In this document: piece after piece, positions 45,264 to 56,200 of the stretch
Layout: each line of letters opens with the position of its first letter
Position numbering within the stretch: the stretch's first letter is position 1
Origin: Anadara kagoshimensis
Lineage: Eukaryota; Mollusca; Bivalvia; Arcoida; Arcidae
Reading direction: 5' to 3'
Length of the DNA: 64,000 nucleotides
Assembly (NCBI GenBank): GCA_021292105.1
Contig: CM037860.1
Span: 16,448,698-16,512,697 of the forward strand
Position numbers and translations under genes: made by a program
The notes under the pieces: model-generated
Seen by the model: only the letters and a program-made list of their open reading frames with translations
What the model was told of the DNA's origin: nothing
Databases searched by the model: none

Positions 45264-45543
45264 AAATAATCTTTTATGATGGTATCGTTGGTATCTAATT
45301 TAGTTCCAATATAATATGTTTTTATGATTTTAACTACAACAACAATTTTTTCACGAATAATCTTTTTATTATGATATCACTGGTTTCTAATTTAGTTCCA
45401 GAATAAAATAGATTTTTTTATGATTTTGTAGACTACAAAAACAAATTTATTATACGAATAACGTCATTTTATTGTGATATCATTGATCTTTAATTTAGTT
45501 CCATCGTTTTATGATTTTTTCCTATAAAAACAATTTTTACGAA
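45264..45543. repeat. Three imperfect tandem copies of a ~95-bp unit
   Basis: Units start near 45264, 45357 and 45457. Each runs from CGAATAAtc/CGAATAAcg through TTTAGTTCCA and TTTTATGATTTT to a T-rich ACG end. Copies differ by substitutions and small indels. Confidence 0.75.
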
Positions 45544-45652
45544 TAGCATTACATAAAGTATCTGTTTAAGGGAGCCGGCTAATATCGGAAACCATTTTGC
45601 AATCGTCTCTATTCGGTGAGTGCCTGTCCAAAGTAGGAATATTATATAGTCT

Positions 45653-45654
<2 letters not shown>

Positions 45655-45690
<36 letters not shown>
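45655..45690. repeat. (GT)n microsatellite
   Basis: About 18 GT dinucleotides in the divergent intergenic region. Confidence 0.95.
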
Positions 45691-45693
<3 letters not shown>

Positions 45694-46120
45694 TTCGATG
45701 TATTGTATATTGTAATTGACAAGTGTGTGTTATTCAGCTGTAAATGTAAAACAAAGTGAATATGGCATTAAAAAATTAAAATTCTAATCGATGACATGGT
45801 TATGGTCAATCAGACCAAATGTTGTATATTCAGTTGTGGGATAAACACGACGAATTAAACAATGGACACCAGTTTGTCTTGTAAATACTCGTTTTACGGC
45901 CATTGCTAATGAAAACGTTTAATAATATTTAAATACATGTTAAAACATCTAAAGGGTTTCAAAAGACTCTCGAGCCACATGCGTTTTCTCGGCGTTCATC
46001 CAGACGAAGGTCTTAAGAGAAATGTACTTCGTGAAGCTCAGATAACCTTTCCTATCTCCCACCTGTAAAGGTCAAGGTCAGACAGTCTTGCCTTATCATA
46101 AACCTTTTAATGTTTTTGAC

Positions 46121-46175
46121 ATGGAACTGAAGAGCACGACAATGCTATACCTAACCATTTCGATTTTATTATGTG
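46121..46175 (+). CDS. Lipase exon 1: start and signal peptide
   Basis: ATG at 46121 opens MELKSTTMLYLTISILLCG, a signal peptide, and the exon ends in phase 1 at GTAAGA. An ATG 11 bases upstream reaches a stop within seven codons. Met8 is a possible alternative start. Confidence 0.85.
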
Positions 46176-49100
46176 GTAAGAACAGTCCTTCTTAAAAATG
46201 TCCTATCCGAAATCACACCGATTCGATGTATTTTATTTCCGCAATTTTAAATGACTTTTCCGCAAAAAGTAATTTCTTTAAATTATGAAAATTATTTTCC
46301 TCAATTTTCTGTTTTCATTTCCATAACTACCTGTTGATAACCCTGCAATGTGCCAGTTAATGAACCCCTTCTATTGACTAGATTGGGTTCTGTTGCCCTT
46401 GCTCACCAGGGGGAAGTGGAAGTGGGATTTCACATAGCTGCGTCCGTGAACTAGATCTTCTTTTTGCAACAAACGGAACTTTATGTATACCAGTCCAGTT
46501 TCAAACAGAATTTTCTTGTTACTCTCCGAAAACTTTAGTTCCATGTTTTAAATGTTTAACGTTTCAAACAGTGTAGTTATGAGTAAATGGTTTATTCTTA
46601 TGAGCGGACCCTTGTGAGTAGATTTAACCTTTGACATATACTCTTACTTAATACTTACATGTATCCTTAACAAGGGTAAGGCTTTCTTTTGTACCTCCAC
46701 CCATTAAATTCTATGCAAAAAACAAAATTACAGAAATGTTCAAAAGGATTTGATTCCATCATTTTCAGACTTTTTCATTTAAAATTTTAGTAGAGGGTAG
46801 AAATGAAAGTTCTTCAAAATAAAACACAAACATACTAATTCCTCATCCGAATCATAATCCATAAGCAAAGTAAAAACTTTGGAACTGACACGTCAGATTA
46901 GACACGTGAACTTCCACCAGGGAAGTGAGGCCGGGTGCTCCGGAAGGGTAAGCACCTCCTGTTTAGCTAGCTACACCCGCCGCGCGTGTAATCAAAATTC
47001 TTTGCAAGGAACGTGGAACTATGGGACGTCAAACATACCCAGGGCAATCCTGGTAACAGATAAGGAAATGAAAAAAATCAGGCGAAAATGATGGCATTGC
47101 TTTGTGAAAAATAGCGGAAATGCAATGCGCACCATCATGTTATGTGTTCTACTTATTACAGAATTAAGAAATTACAAAAAGTTAAAACACTGAAAGTTTA
47201 ATGTTTCCGCTGTTTCTGCTTTCCTGGTTTAAAAATACTTAAATGAATTTATTGTTGCAGGGTTTATTGGCCTATCATACGGAAATGCAAACATAACCGT
47301 CTCGACATTGAAACCAACAACAACAGTTAACCCAAAAGTAAATAAAACTCGTTGTTATCCTTATGTCGGCTGCTTTGGTAATGCACCACCATTTACAAAC
47401 TCCGAGTTAGATCTGCCATTGTCTCCGGAACAAGTCGGGACCCAGATGTTCCTGTACACACGTCTCAATGCCAATAGAAGTCAAGGAGACGAACTCATCT
47501 ATAAAGATATGAACACAATAACCAGATCACACTACGATGCAAAACGCCCAACAAAGTTTATAATTCACGGATTTACCAACACTATCGAGTCAAAATGGCT
47601 GTACGAAATGAAGGACGAACTATTGAAACAAGTAAGCACAGCACTATGTCGTCTGCTGATATTGCTACAACACACGGCATTTAGCGAAAAAAACTACTGA
47701 AATATATGGCATAGTATTTAACAAAAAAATAATAACTCCATTTTATTGGTTGATCGAATCATTGTCTAGCTACATGTCATTTTCTTATGTTGAAGGTAAT
47801 AGGAATCTGTGCTGTACCACGTGATGTGATCAATATGTCATATTTGTGAGGGGAAACGAAATAGCGTCTTTTTATTGAAACTGATATGATTCCACGCCCA
47901 ATGGAAATATTGTTTTTGCACAGACGGGAGTGCAGTGAATTCCCTTTACAATTGGTTTAATTTAAGAAAAACAAACGATGCGTGCAATCAAATAACAAAC
48001 AATGATTTAATTGCAAATGTTCATCTAGTCGATCATTAACAAATGTTACAAATACATTAAGACATCGACTTGTTTCCAGTTGTTCAAAGCTCGGCTAGGC
48101 TAATCAGTTGGTTAGTGAAAAATCTTTTGCATGCGATTTGTTCTATCAAAAAGACTCAATTTAAATCAAAATTATATGTCTATAATAAGTTTAATAACAT
48201 TTTAAATTTTCACTAACCATTTGAACAACCAGGCCCTAGTTGGTGTGTATGGATTTCAAATTAGTACAATATTTACTGCTACCGAATACAGCAATACTTA
48301 CTAGGTATGACGAAGTAAAACTTAATGTTTTAATTCTCCTTAATGTAACCTGAACAATTTGATAGAAAGCTAGCAGTCTTACAAATAGAAAATTTTCAAA
48401 GGAGTTATCTGATTTCCATCCAGATGGTGTAGGCTTTCGTTTAAGGCATTGTTTATGTTTGATAAAGATTTTTACACGAACTACAAACAAATGGTTTGAT
48501 TGGATAATATCTTAGAACACTTAAGTCATATTTTTTTCTAACAAAGGCAGACCTAAACGTTATCATAGTTAGCTGGGGTCCTGGTGCGGCTTTTCCTAAC
48601 TATGACCAGGCAGTGGCTAATACCCGTATGGTTGGTACCCAGGTCCGATTGGTTATAGACCTGATGATACATGCTGGATGTAAACTCAGTGACGTGCACG
48701 TAATAGGACATAGTCTAGGAGCACACACTGCTGGATATGCAGGGTACCTCCTACATGGACAAATTGGCAGAATAACTGGTAACTGAATTTCTGCAAATTT
48801 TAAATTTTAAAATTACTACTCGACAGAATGTTTTAGTATACAAGTCGTTTGAACTTGCAAAACTGAACTAGAGTTTTTATCAATTTATTAACCAAATTAA
48901 GATTTTGTTATTATTAAGTCAAAATTAAGTTTAGAAAACTACTAAAGACAATTCAAACAAATTAAACATCACAAAATTTGCCGTATTTCTTGTGTGGTTG
49001 CAATTTTGGTAGACGTAATGATTACGGCTGGCAATACCCAAATTCTAGTGGGGCCAATAAGTAACATTGCACTTCATTATATTGTTGGTTGATGTCTAAT

Positions 49101-52100
49101 TCTGTTATAATTACTATTCACTAGTCAAACTAGTATTTGACTAGTAATCTACTTTATCTGAACGGTCCAAAACATTTTCAAGTAGCATCTAGTATCAACA
49201 CATTCCTTGACTCCGTATACAGATCTGTTCCATTCTATTTCAAAGGTATTTGCCGTTTGTAGTTTAACTATACCACAAAAGACAAATTTTTTGCTATTAT
49301 AGGTTTCTTTTTTATCTTGCATACTGATCTGGAATCTATTTAAGGTCTTGATGCGGCAGAACCTGACTTTGAACAACATCCAATCCAAACGCGCCTTGAT
49401 AAAACGGATGCTGTATTTGTTGACGCTATACACACCAATGGTGCTTCAATATTGACAGGAGGCGCGGGACTAATGGAAATTTCCGGTCACGTTGACTTCT
49501 ATGTAAATGGCGGGAAAACGCAACCAGGATGTCCAAATCAATTTTCAGGAACCATTTCCAATATATTTCATTTTAATTTTGGAGGCAAGTAAACCAACGA
49601 TTTTAGTCAGTATTCATTTATATATGTGGATTTGAATGAAATTCTGGTTGTAAAAATTTTGTAATTTAAAAGATTCCTGTCAGTAATATTAAAAATAATA
49701 AACAAACATACAAGTCTATGTTCAAATTATAATCCAAAACAGTTTTGTAAATTAAAAAAAAATAAACACGTAACTTCCACCATGGAAGTGAGAACGGGTG
49801 GCCAGGAAGAGTGAGCACCTTTTGTCTAGCTAGCTACACCCGTATGCGTGAAATCAAAATTGAGAATGAAAGGAACATGGAACTACGGGGCGTCAAATGT
49901 ATCCCTGGTTATTTTGGATAGAGACATCATACTTATCAACAATGTTTTGATGCAGCCATAAAACTAAGTCAACAATGTATTTGCAAGTGGCTTGCTTCGT
50001 TGTATAAAATTCCTGTAATGGGAACAATCTCTGCCATAGCGTTTTAACTGTGAAACGAAAACACCATAAGTAGGAGAAGCAGGGCTGTTGATTCCGTCAT
50101 AGAAAAGAAAAATTGACAATAGAAAATTTGAAGTCAGGTTTGTCATTAGTGGGGACCATAATTGGGATACAAGTCTAAGTATGAAGCGGAATTTTGTAGT
50201 GTCTTCTATTTCAAGCTTATTGGGATTGATCACATTCACATACTCTCAAAATTTAGAATTTTAACTAGTAAAATTAAATATTAGAGATATTGATACAACA
50301 ATACAAGCCATTGCCAGTTGTGTTTATTGGGTCTGATCTACATTTTAGGTGTTGGTGATGCGGTTGCTTGTAGCCATAACAGAGCCGTGAAGTATTTCAC
50401 AGAGTCGATTAACTCACCGTGTCCATTTACGTCATATAAATGTAAAGATTACGTAAGCAATATGAAATATTTTATGTGGCGTGAATTCAACCAAATGCTT
50501 TCTTGAAACGAAAATTCTTTTCGAACAGTTTTAATCCTATCTGTTCGGAATTTCGGATATTATGAAGAGGTTTTAGATGAGAATTTGGCTCTATTCTTCT
50601 TTGCAAATCAATCAATATGAGGGCATAGACTATATCGTAAACATACGTCTGGATATACATACAGAATTTTTTGTTTTGACGATGTCCAACTGTCCTGCTG
50701 TCTGTCATTGAATTTGGAGTTTCTAAAACTTGCCATGAATGTTGTTCAGTTTCAGAGGATATGCAGAGCTCTGTCCATATAGGATGAGATCATTGATCAA
50801 GTCATAGCACGCAAACAACTAAAATTTGGGGTTTCTGATACATTAGGACGTGCCCTCTAACAGTATAAGGATTTTATTTTTTAACTAAACTGTTACGATT
50901 ATTTGACATAGCAATGCATAGAGTTCTGGGTCAAATGTCAAGGTAGCATTCCAAATGCCTTTGAATTCTTTGGTATTATATATTTCTGTTAAATGCGGTA
51001 AATATTTCAGGATACATTTCAAGCTGGCAAATGTCTTGATTGTGGTAGAGGTGGAGAGAAGTGTACACAGATGGGCTATTTCGCTGACCAGAGTGACATC
51101 AGAGGGAAAGTATATCTCAACACAAGGTCCAGTACTCCGTTCTGTGGTAATTAATTATAACACCCGTTATCTGTTTGCTTTCTGTCAGGTGACTGTGTGT
51201 GCTTCTTTTGGTTACAGTTACCTTTTACACAAGAATACTGCCAAAATTATGAACAATAACAGTTTTTACTTGATCATCATGATTTATTTTAATGAATATG
51301 TACCCTTGTTAAATTCAGATCATTGCTTTGTTTTTATAAAGCAGTTCATGCGATCTCATAATGAATGTCTTCGATAGCTTTTACTTGCTTTAGAGCTCAT
51401 TACTGGACATCAAATGCAAAAACTAAGTCAAAGGCTCCTGGCTTTACGATGATTTTCTAAGTTCAACGTCTACATGTAGTCTGTCGGCCAATGTACAGAC
51501 CGGCGAGCTTTACCAAGTCCCCGTCATCAACACACTTTGGTACTTCGCCGGATATTGTAGATATTGTTATTTCTTTGTCATCTGTTTACTTTTATTTTTG
51601 TTTTAATCAGGCTTCAATTATGGAATCAATTTCACTGCATCAGGCGTTAAAACAGAGGGTAAAATTGATGTAAAATTAATCGGAGATTTTGGTGAAACAG
51701 ACTGGTTCTCTTTATCAAGGTAAGAGAAGAAGGATATCAATATCATTTACTACAAACAATGTGCAGTGCAGCATTATAAACCATTAAAAAGGTTGATTTG
51801 CAAAATCGCCTCTAGTTAGTACTGTAAGGTTAGCAACAAAATAGTCTGTGGTATTGACAACGTCATCTTTGTAGGACACAAACAGACAAGTTCTAGATTC
51901 CCCACTATAGAGAGACAACTAGAAAAGGGAAAAGCAGCGTTACAAACAGGGTTCGAATTCAAGGCCTTCACAATAATAGCATTATACTCTACTGGCTGAG
52001 CTACCCGGCCTCCTATAGCCCTGTCCGCCAGATTTCTCTCTTTTTTCGATGCAACTACATACTGTAGGTATACCCTATACCTTGAATCGAATACCAGATT

Positions 52101-54509
52101 CAACCCTTGTACCGACCAACATGTAAGTGGGTCACTTCCAAAGGTCGGACAAGCTTCCAAATATAAAAGGAAAGCGAAAAGGCAACGACCAAACTGACTG
52201 GAACCCGGTTTTTTCTAATACTAGAGTAATGCTCACCTTCTGAGCTACCCAGACAGACAACTTTAGCCTAGTCCATCACAGAGGAAACTTGAAACTATTA
52301 ATAGATTGGAAGCATTTTAAATTTTGATTGTTGAGCTGAATATGTTGTGTATGTCATTATTGTATGCTGTGTAACATATACATGTACATAAATTCAGTAC
52401 ATTGAGATAAAATTTAGGATGTTTTGTCTGCATATATTCTTTTAAGCCAAAGACCTTTCATGTTCAAAGGTTTTTTTTATTTATTTACCACAGTGACTTC
52501 GAAAAAATACAACCAAAACAAAAATATACGAAAGTATTTGCATCTAAAGTAGAGGTTGGTCAAGTAAAAAGTGCACAGGTCAAATATCAAGCAAAACCTG
52601 GCTTTATTTGGGGTTACTGGGGAGAGGTTGTATGGGAAGCAGAATCATTAGAAGTATTTTCTGGTGAAATTGGACAAAGGTAAGTTAGGGTGATTTTGTA
52701 AGAAAATATTTGAAAAATATGCAGTAATTCAAATCGAATTATTTACACTACTGGTATACTGGTTATAATCAATATTGGGCTGTTCAACTGGCTATACATT
52801 GAAGCGAGACCAATGTTTCTGCAGAACTAAACGGTATTTCTTTTTTTTTTTTTTTTTTATACTGAAATTCCACAATTTTAAAAGGAGTACAGTAAGCTTC
52901 TCCATTCACAATTTTTAATATATATTTTTTTCTCATTGAAATGAAACAGTTAAGATTCTTTCACATGTCGTAGCGGTCATTTCTGGGATAATTGGAGGAA
53001 ACAAGGGTTACCAAAAATCAACCGGCCCTGGGTACCCATAATCAGAAAACGGTGCTAGGGAGATACTAGTATATTAAGGTCATAAAACTACTTATCGACA
53101 GACCATAGACGGTTTTTTTGATAAATTACATCACTAAATTAAATATTCATGTAGCGGTATAAAAATAACATCTAGGGTTATATCATGATATTGTACCCTG
53201 TGTTAAGGTTCAATATCCGCCACTCCCATCAGTATCGATTTCTCACATTGCAGTAAAAAGAAATCGTTTAATGATTAGATATCAATAATTTTTCCGTGTG
53301 CACGAAATTAGAATATCACATTTTCTGTCGTCACCCTTTTCATGATACATGCCGATCCACGGTCCCCCATCATCTATAAAAAGGACCGTTGACGTCAGAA
53401 ATATATCGGTCAAAAGATTACCTAGCTTGCCATTTGCGTTAATATTAGAAATAGTTTTTTAAAGTTCTCTCAATTATTGTACCCTGGTGACTACAGCTTT
53501 TCTATTTGACATGCGTTTTTCATCTATGTGAAAATTTTGACTTTGACCATAACCTTAACTTACCGTTGGTTTCGGAACATGTTCACAATTCAGCATCATA
53601 GTATATGCTACTAGTAGTTTGATCGTTTGACCTTGACCTTATATAATTGTCGTACTGACACTAGTAGTTTTTTGGTAACTTTTCCATCACTCAATTTTGA
53701 TCAGCTAAACAGAAATTGCTTACCCTTCCAGAGCACCCGGTCTCGCTTCCCCCGTGGAAGTTCACGTGTTTAACTTAAATTTTCAGTTTCAAAATTTTTA
53801 CTTTGCTACTGGATTGCGATTCGGACATAGATCAATATGTTTGTTTTGATCTTCTGATATTGATACTGTCACATTTTCTTCCCTGGTAATTCAGTTTTCT
53901 GATACTAGTAGGCATTTGTCAATCAAACGGGTATATTGATACTAGTGCACATCGCTGAAATCTATATAATTATAACAATTACATGAGCCTACATTACTAG
54001 TTGTTGCTTTGTTGAAGTGCTGGCATTCAGCAACCAGGGCCCAGTTGTTCGAAGCTTGGTTAGTTAAATCAGGGATTAGCAGAAAATTGAAACATAAATA
54101 AAATCAAAATTTTATTATTGAACTGATATTTTTAATTACAATGTGCTGTAAATAGTTTGATGGAATTTTTATTCATTTTTGATGTCTCTGCATTGAGTTC
54201 ACATACGGTATCTGAAATTATGCAAAATTCAAGGTTTGACTTATCAAAAGATTAAACTAATCATGTTTCAAACAAATGACCCCCACCCTACCTGAAGCAT
54301 CATATTAATATTGGTGGTTAGGCCTCTCCAATGTTATGATTTGTGTTCTTGGTTGAATTAGTTTTCACCACAACTAATTTCTTTATTTAAATACTTCCAA
54401 TATTATATTATACTTTAGGTGGTTCTTTTGTTTGAGAAGACAGCAAATCAAAACCGAGCAAGTGTTGACGTTAAAAAGAACCGACGTTGATGAACAATCG
54501 TGTCACTAG
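46121..54509 (+). CDS. Secreted pancreatic-type triacylglycerol lipase, 507 residues
   Basis: Nine exons with consistent phases join into 508 codons including the stop. The protein has a signal peptide (about 1-20), an alpha/beta-hydrolase domain starting near residue 47 (CYPYVGCF) and a C-terminal PLAT domain (about 381-507). The triad is Ser198 in GHSLGAH, Asp222 in GLDAAEP and His309 in ACSH; spacings of 24 and 111 residues equal those of human pancreatic lipase (152, 176, 263). The IIHGF strand precedes the oxyanion region, and the cysteine-bounded lid has 24 residues, about the classical 23. It should hydrolyse ester bonds of dietary or stored glycerolipids outside the cell. Whether it is a lipase, phospholipase or galactolipase cannot be told. 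It is divergently oriented to the TSP1 gene. Confidence 0.93.
46824..47060 (+). repeat. Dispersed repeat family R1, near full copy
   Basis: Same order of blocks as at 32.7 kb, with GAAGTGAGGCCGGGTGCTCC and a CCAGGGCAATCCTGG tail. It lies in lipase intron 1. Confidence 0.82.
47261..47631 (+). CDS. Lipase exon 2: N-terminal hydrolase core
   Basis: The exon starts after TTGCAG in phase 1 and ends in phase 0 at GTAAGC. It encodes a Thr-rich spacer, then CYPYVGCFGNAPPF, FLYTR and KFIIHGFTN, the conserved opening of pancreatic-type lipases. Confidence 0.94.
48547..48778 (+). CDS. Lipase exon 3: nucleophile elbow
   Basis: Phase 0 in, phase 1 out. It encodes VIIVSWGPGA and HVIGHSLGAHTAGYAG with nucleophile Ser198. 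The acceptor is AG|GCAGACC; the AG three bases on would put a stop in frame. Confidence 0.95.
49345..49584 (+). CDS. Lipase exon 4: catalytic Asp and lid start; GC donor
   Basis: It encodes GLDAAEPDFE with Asp222, DAVFVDAIHTNG, GHVDFYVNGG and the first lid cysteine. Reading frame with exon 5 requires the donor GGAG|GCAAGT, a consensus GC-AG site. Using the nearby GT at 49589 would give a stop within four codons of exon 5. Confidence 0.93.
49696..49928 (+). repeat. Dispersed repeat family R1, near full copy
   Basis: CTTCCACCATGGAAGTGAGA, GTCTAGCTAGCTACACCCG and AAAGGAACATGGAACTACGG mark it. It lies in lipase intron 4. Confidence 0.78.
50349..50452 (+). CDS. Lipase exon 5: catalytic His
   Basis: Phase 1 in, phase 0 out at GTAAGC. 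It encodes GDAVACSHNRAVKYF with His309 and the second lid cysteine, then CPFTSYKCKDY. Confidence 0.94.
51011..51146 (+). CDS. Lipase exon 6: end of hydrolase domain
   Basis: Phase 0 in, phase 1 out. It encodes GKCLDCGRGGEKCTQMGYF and TRSSTPFCG, matching the conserved end of the catalytic domain. Confidence 0.94.
51611..51719 (+). CDS. Lipase exon 7: PLAT domain start
   Basis: Phase 1 in, phase 2 out at GTAAGA. It encodes the first PLAT strands, with the motifs GFNYGINFTASG, KIDVKLIGDFG and WFSLS. Confidence 0.9.
51810..52260 (-). repeat. tRNA-derived SINE-like elements, composite
   Basis: On the minus strand two A-box-like segments occur, GGGTAGCTCAGAAGG near 52.24 kb and GGGTAGCTCAGCCAGTAGAG near 52.0 kb. 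The second is followed at tRNA spacing by GAATTCGAACCC. The arrangement looks like two related elements in tandem within lipase intron 7. Confidence 0.55.
52494..52679 (+). CDS. Lipase exon 8: PLAT domain middle
   Basis: Phase 2 in and out. It encodes KVFASKVEVGQVKSAQVKY and an aromatic-rich stretch with GYWGEVVWEAESLEVF, the PLAT core. Confidence 0.9.
53703..53851 (-). repeat. Dispersed repeat family R1, copy
   Basis: On the plus strand it reads GCTTACCCTTCCAGAGCACC, GGTCTCGCTTCC and GATTGCGATTCGGACAT, the inverse of the family. It lies in lipase intron 8. Confidence 0.75.
54419..54509 (+). CDS. Lipase exon 9: PLAT end and stop
   Basis: Phase 2 in. It encodes WFFCLRR, QVLTLKRTD and a final CysHis before TAG, matching the usual end of pancreatic-type lipases. 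Confidence 0.9.
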
Positions 54510-54799
54510 GTCATAATAGATTTTGTTGTAAATGCATTATGGATAAACTAAAGTGATAAAACACAGAATATTTTAATACATTTGTTGTTATTTATTTCCA
54601 TGAATGGTAGTATTTGGGTCAACCCTTTTATTTTCGTATTCAGACAAGGGCAACAGTAATTGGGAAGATATGGAAATCTCAGAGTAGGTAACTCTTGACA
54701 ATTGCAATTAAAACTAGAAAAAACTGTGAGCCACAAGATCACAAAAATACCCCCCCCCCCCCGCTCCCAAAAATCCATCGGATCAAATTTTTAAATAAG

Positions 54800-54976
54800 A
54801 GGTGCTGATCTACATTATATCACAATGATTGTGTGAAAGTTTCATGAAAATCCATTGAAGGGTTTAGGAGGAGTTGCGGATAAGAGATAGGTACCCTAAG
54901 GTGAAACGGAAGGACGGACACACAGACACCCCTATCACTATATACCCCCTACTTTTTAAGAAGGGGATATAATAAA
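54800..54976 (+). repeat. Mollusc-type interspersed repeat
   Basis: GAAAGTTTCATGAAAATCCA, GGGTTTAGGAGGAGTTGCGG, then a purine-rich GGACGGACACACAGACACCC and a TATACCCCCTACTTTTT end. I recall this kind of sequence as common in bivalve genomes; that is memory, not a search. A fragment of a similar end lies near 24.72-24.78 kb. Confidence 0.55.
54971..54976 (+). terminator. Possible poly(A) signal of lipase gene
   Basis: AATAAA lies 462 bp past the lipase stop, at the end of an interspersed repeat. It is the first canonical hexamer I see downstream, but this is weak evidence. Confidence 0.25.
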
Positions 54977-55207
54977 TTGATCGACAAAGACAAGATATTC
55001 ACACTAGGAGGTGTCCATAAAATCTGATGACTGCACAAGATGGGTTTTTCACAAGGCGAATGTGGGACCTAGTGAAATGTTTATTGAATATGGACTATGA
55101 AGTTCGACTTATTTGAAAGGCCAAAGGTACTCCAAAATAGCATGCAACATTAATTAATATAATAGTTAATAATTAAATAGATGCAAGTCCACATTCTAGT
55201 TCATTTA

Positions 55208-55408
55208 AGATCAAACACATTAATTTCGTTCCATGTTCAATCACTATCCAAAAAGCAAAGCTAAAAACTTTGAAAACTGACATATTAAGTTAAAGTTAAC
55301 AAGTGAACTTCCACGGGGAGGTTATGCTCCAAAAAGACATAAACTGACAAATTAAGTTAAAGTTAACAAGTGAACTTCCACGGGGAGGTTATGCTCCAAA
55401 AAGACATA
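55208..55408 (+). repeat. Dispersed repeat family R1, copy with 67-bp internal duplication
   Basis: The start matches the family. A 67-bp block with AACAAGTGAACTTCCACGGG and GAGGTTATGCTCC occurs twice head to tail, almost without change. Confidence 0.75.
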
Positions 55409-55666
55409 GTCATAGAAAACCAAACTGATTTAGAAGGTCAAATTAAAAGTTTCATGTGCTCAAAACAAGAGTCTAGCATTCAACAATGTGACAGGGACAT
55501 ATACCAATAGACCACTTACTGTACAGTAAGTGCATAATGTTATAATTGGGTATCTGTTTGTTAGCACTACATAATTTGCTAATGCTAGCTCCAAGGCATA
55601 TAAATATAGCAATTCAACTACGACAAAAGTGCTAAGGATATAAAACTATGCCACATTTAAAATAAA

Positions 55667-55740
55667 TTGTTAGTTTTCAAAGATTTTCCTTTGCTTTGGT
55701 ATCGTGATTCGGCCATGGATTACTATGTTTCTTTTTGATT
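55667..55740 (-). repeat. Dispersed repeat family R1, fragment
   Basis: TTTTCAAAGATTTTCCTTTG, ATCGTGATTCGGCCATGGAT and TACTATGTTTCTTTTTGAT match the inverted family start. Confidence 0.55.
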
Positions 55741-56128
55741 ATCAAACTCTGCAAATTCTTATATTTTTATAATAAATTAAAAGAATGAAAGGTATAAATG
55801 TGTAGTCTATAGTAAGACTGGCTTAGAAAAGCTTATTTTTCTCTGGTGTAACAAATGCAACAAGATATTATAACCATACGCACAATTTTTATTGAGCAAA
55901 ATAGAGCATATAAAACAGATCATTGAATTCAAACAAAAATTATACAACATGTATATTTTATTAACACAAAATACACTGTTTATTATGAGATTAAACCCAC
56001 ATACATGTAGAATATAGGAACACATATTTATAGCTTCAATTATACCTTGTCAACAATTCACATGGACACCAACTTCTTCTCAGAAGCCTTCTCACTTCGG
56101 CAACAGGGCTGTTTCCAGTAACGTTCTT

Positions 56129-56200
56129 GTTACCATAGTAACAAACCATTCACCTGCTGTATTACTATGGCAACAGGGTTGTTCTTGTTGTCATAGCAAC
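56129..56200. promoter_or_regulatory. Cluster of three X-box (RFX)-like palindromes
   Basis: GTTACCATAGTAAC (56129), ATTACTATGGCAAC (56161) and GTTGTCATAGCAAC (56187) match the RFX-binding X-box shape, two GTNRCC-type half sites with a 2-bp spacer. The first is a perfect palindrome. They sit within a roughly 60-bp imperfect tandem duplication. No adjacent gene is identified. Confidence 0.5.

Larger units (their letters stand above)
44822..46120. promoter_or_regulatory. Divergent intergenic region between TSP1 gene and lipase
   Basis: The two genes start 1.3 kb apart and point away from each other, so their promoters must lie here unless non-coding first exons lie elsewhere. No convincing TATA box is seen. 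The stretch holds three imperfect copies of a roughly 95-bp repeat and a GT microsatellite. Confidence 0.5.

Noticed and set aside
47308-47700. Lipase exon 2 frame running past 47631
   Set aside because: The continuation after GTAAGC is intron; protein similarity stops at LLKQ and resumes at exon 3.
49585-49590. GT donor at 49589 for lipase exon 4
   Set aside because: It would put exon 5 out of frame with a TGA within four codons, losing the conserved GDAVACSH; the GC donor keeps frame.
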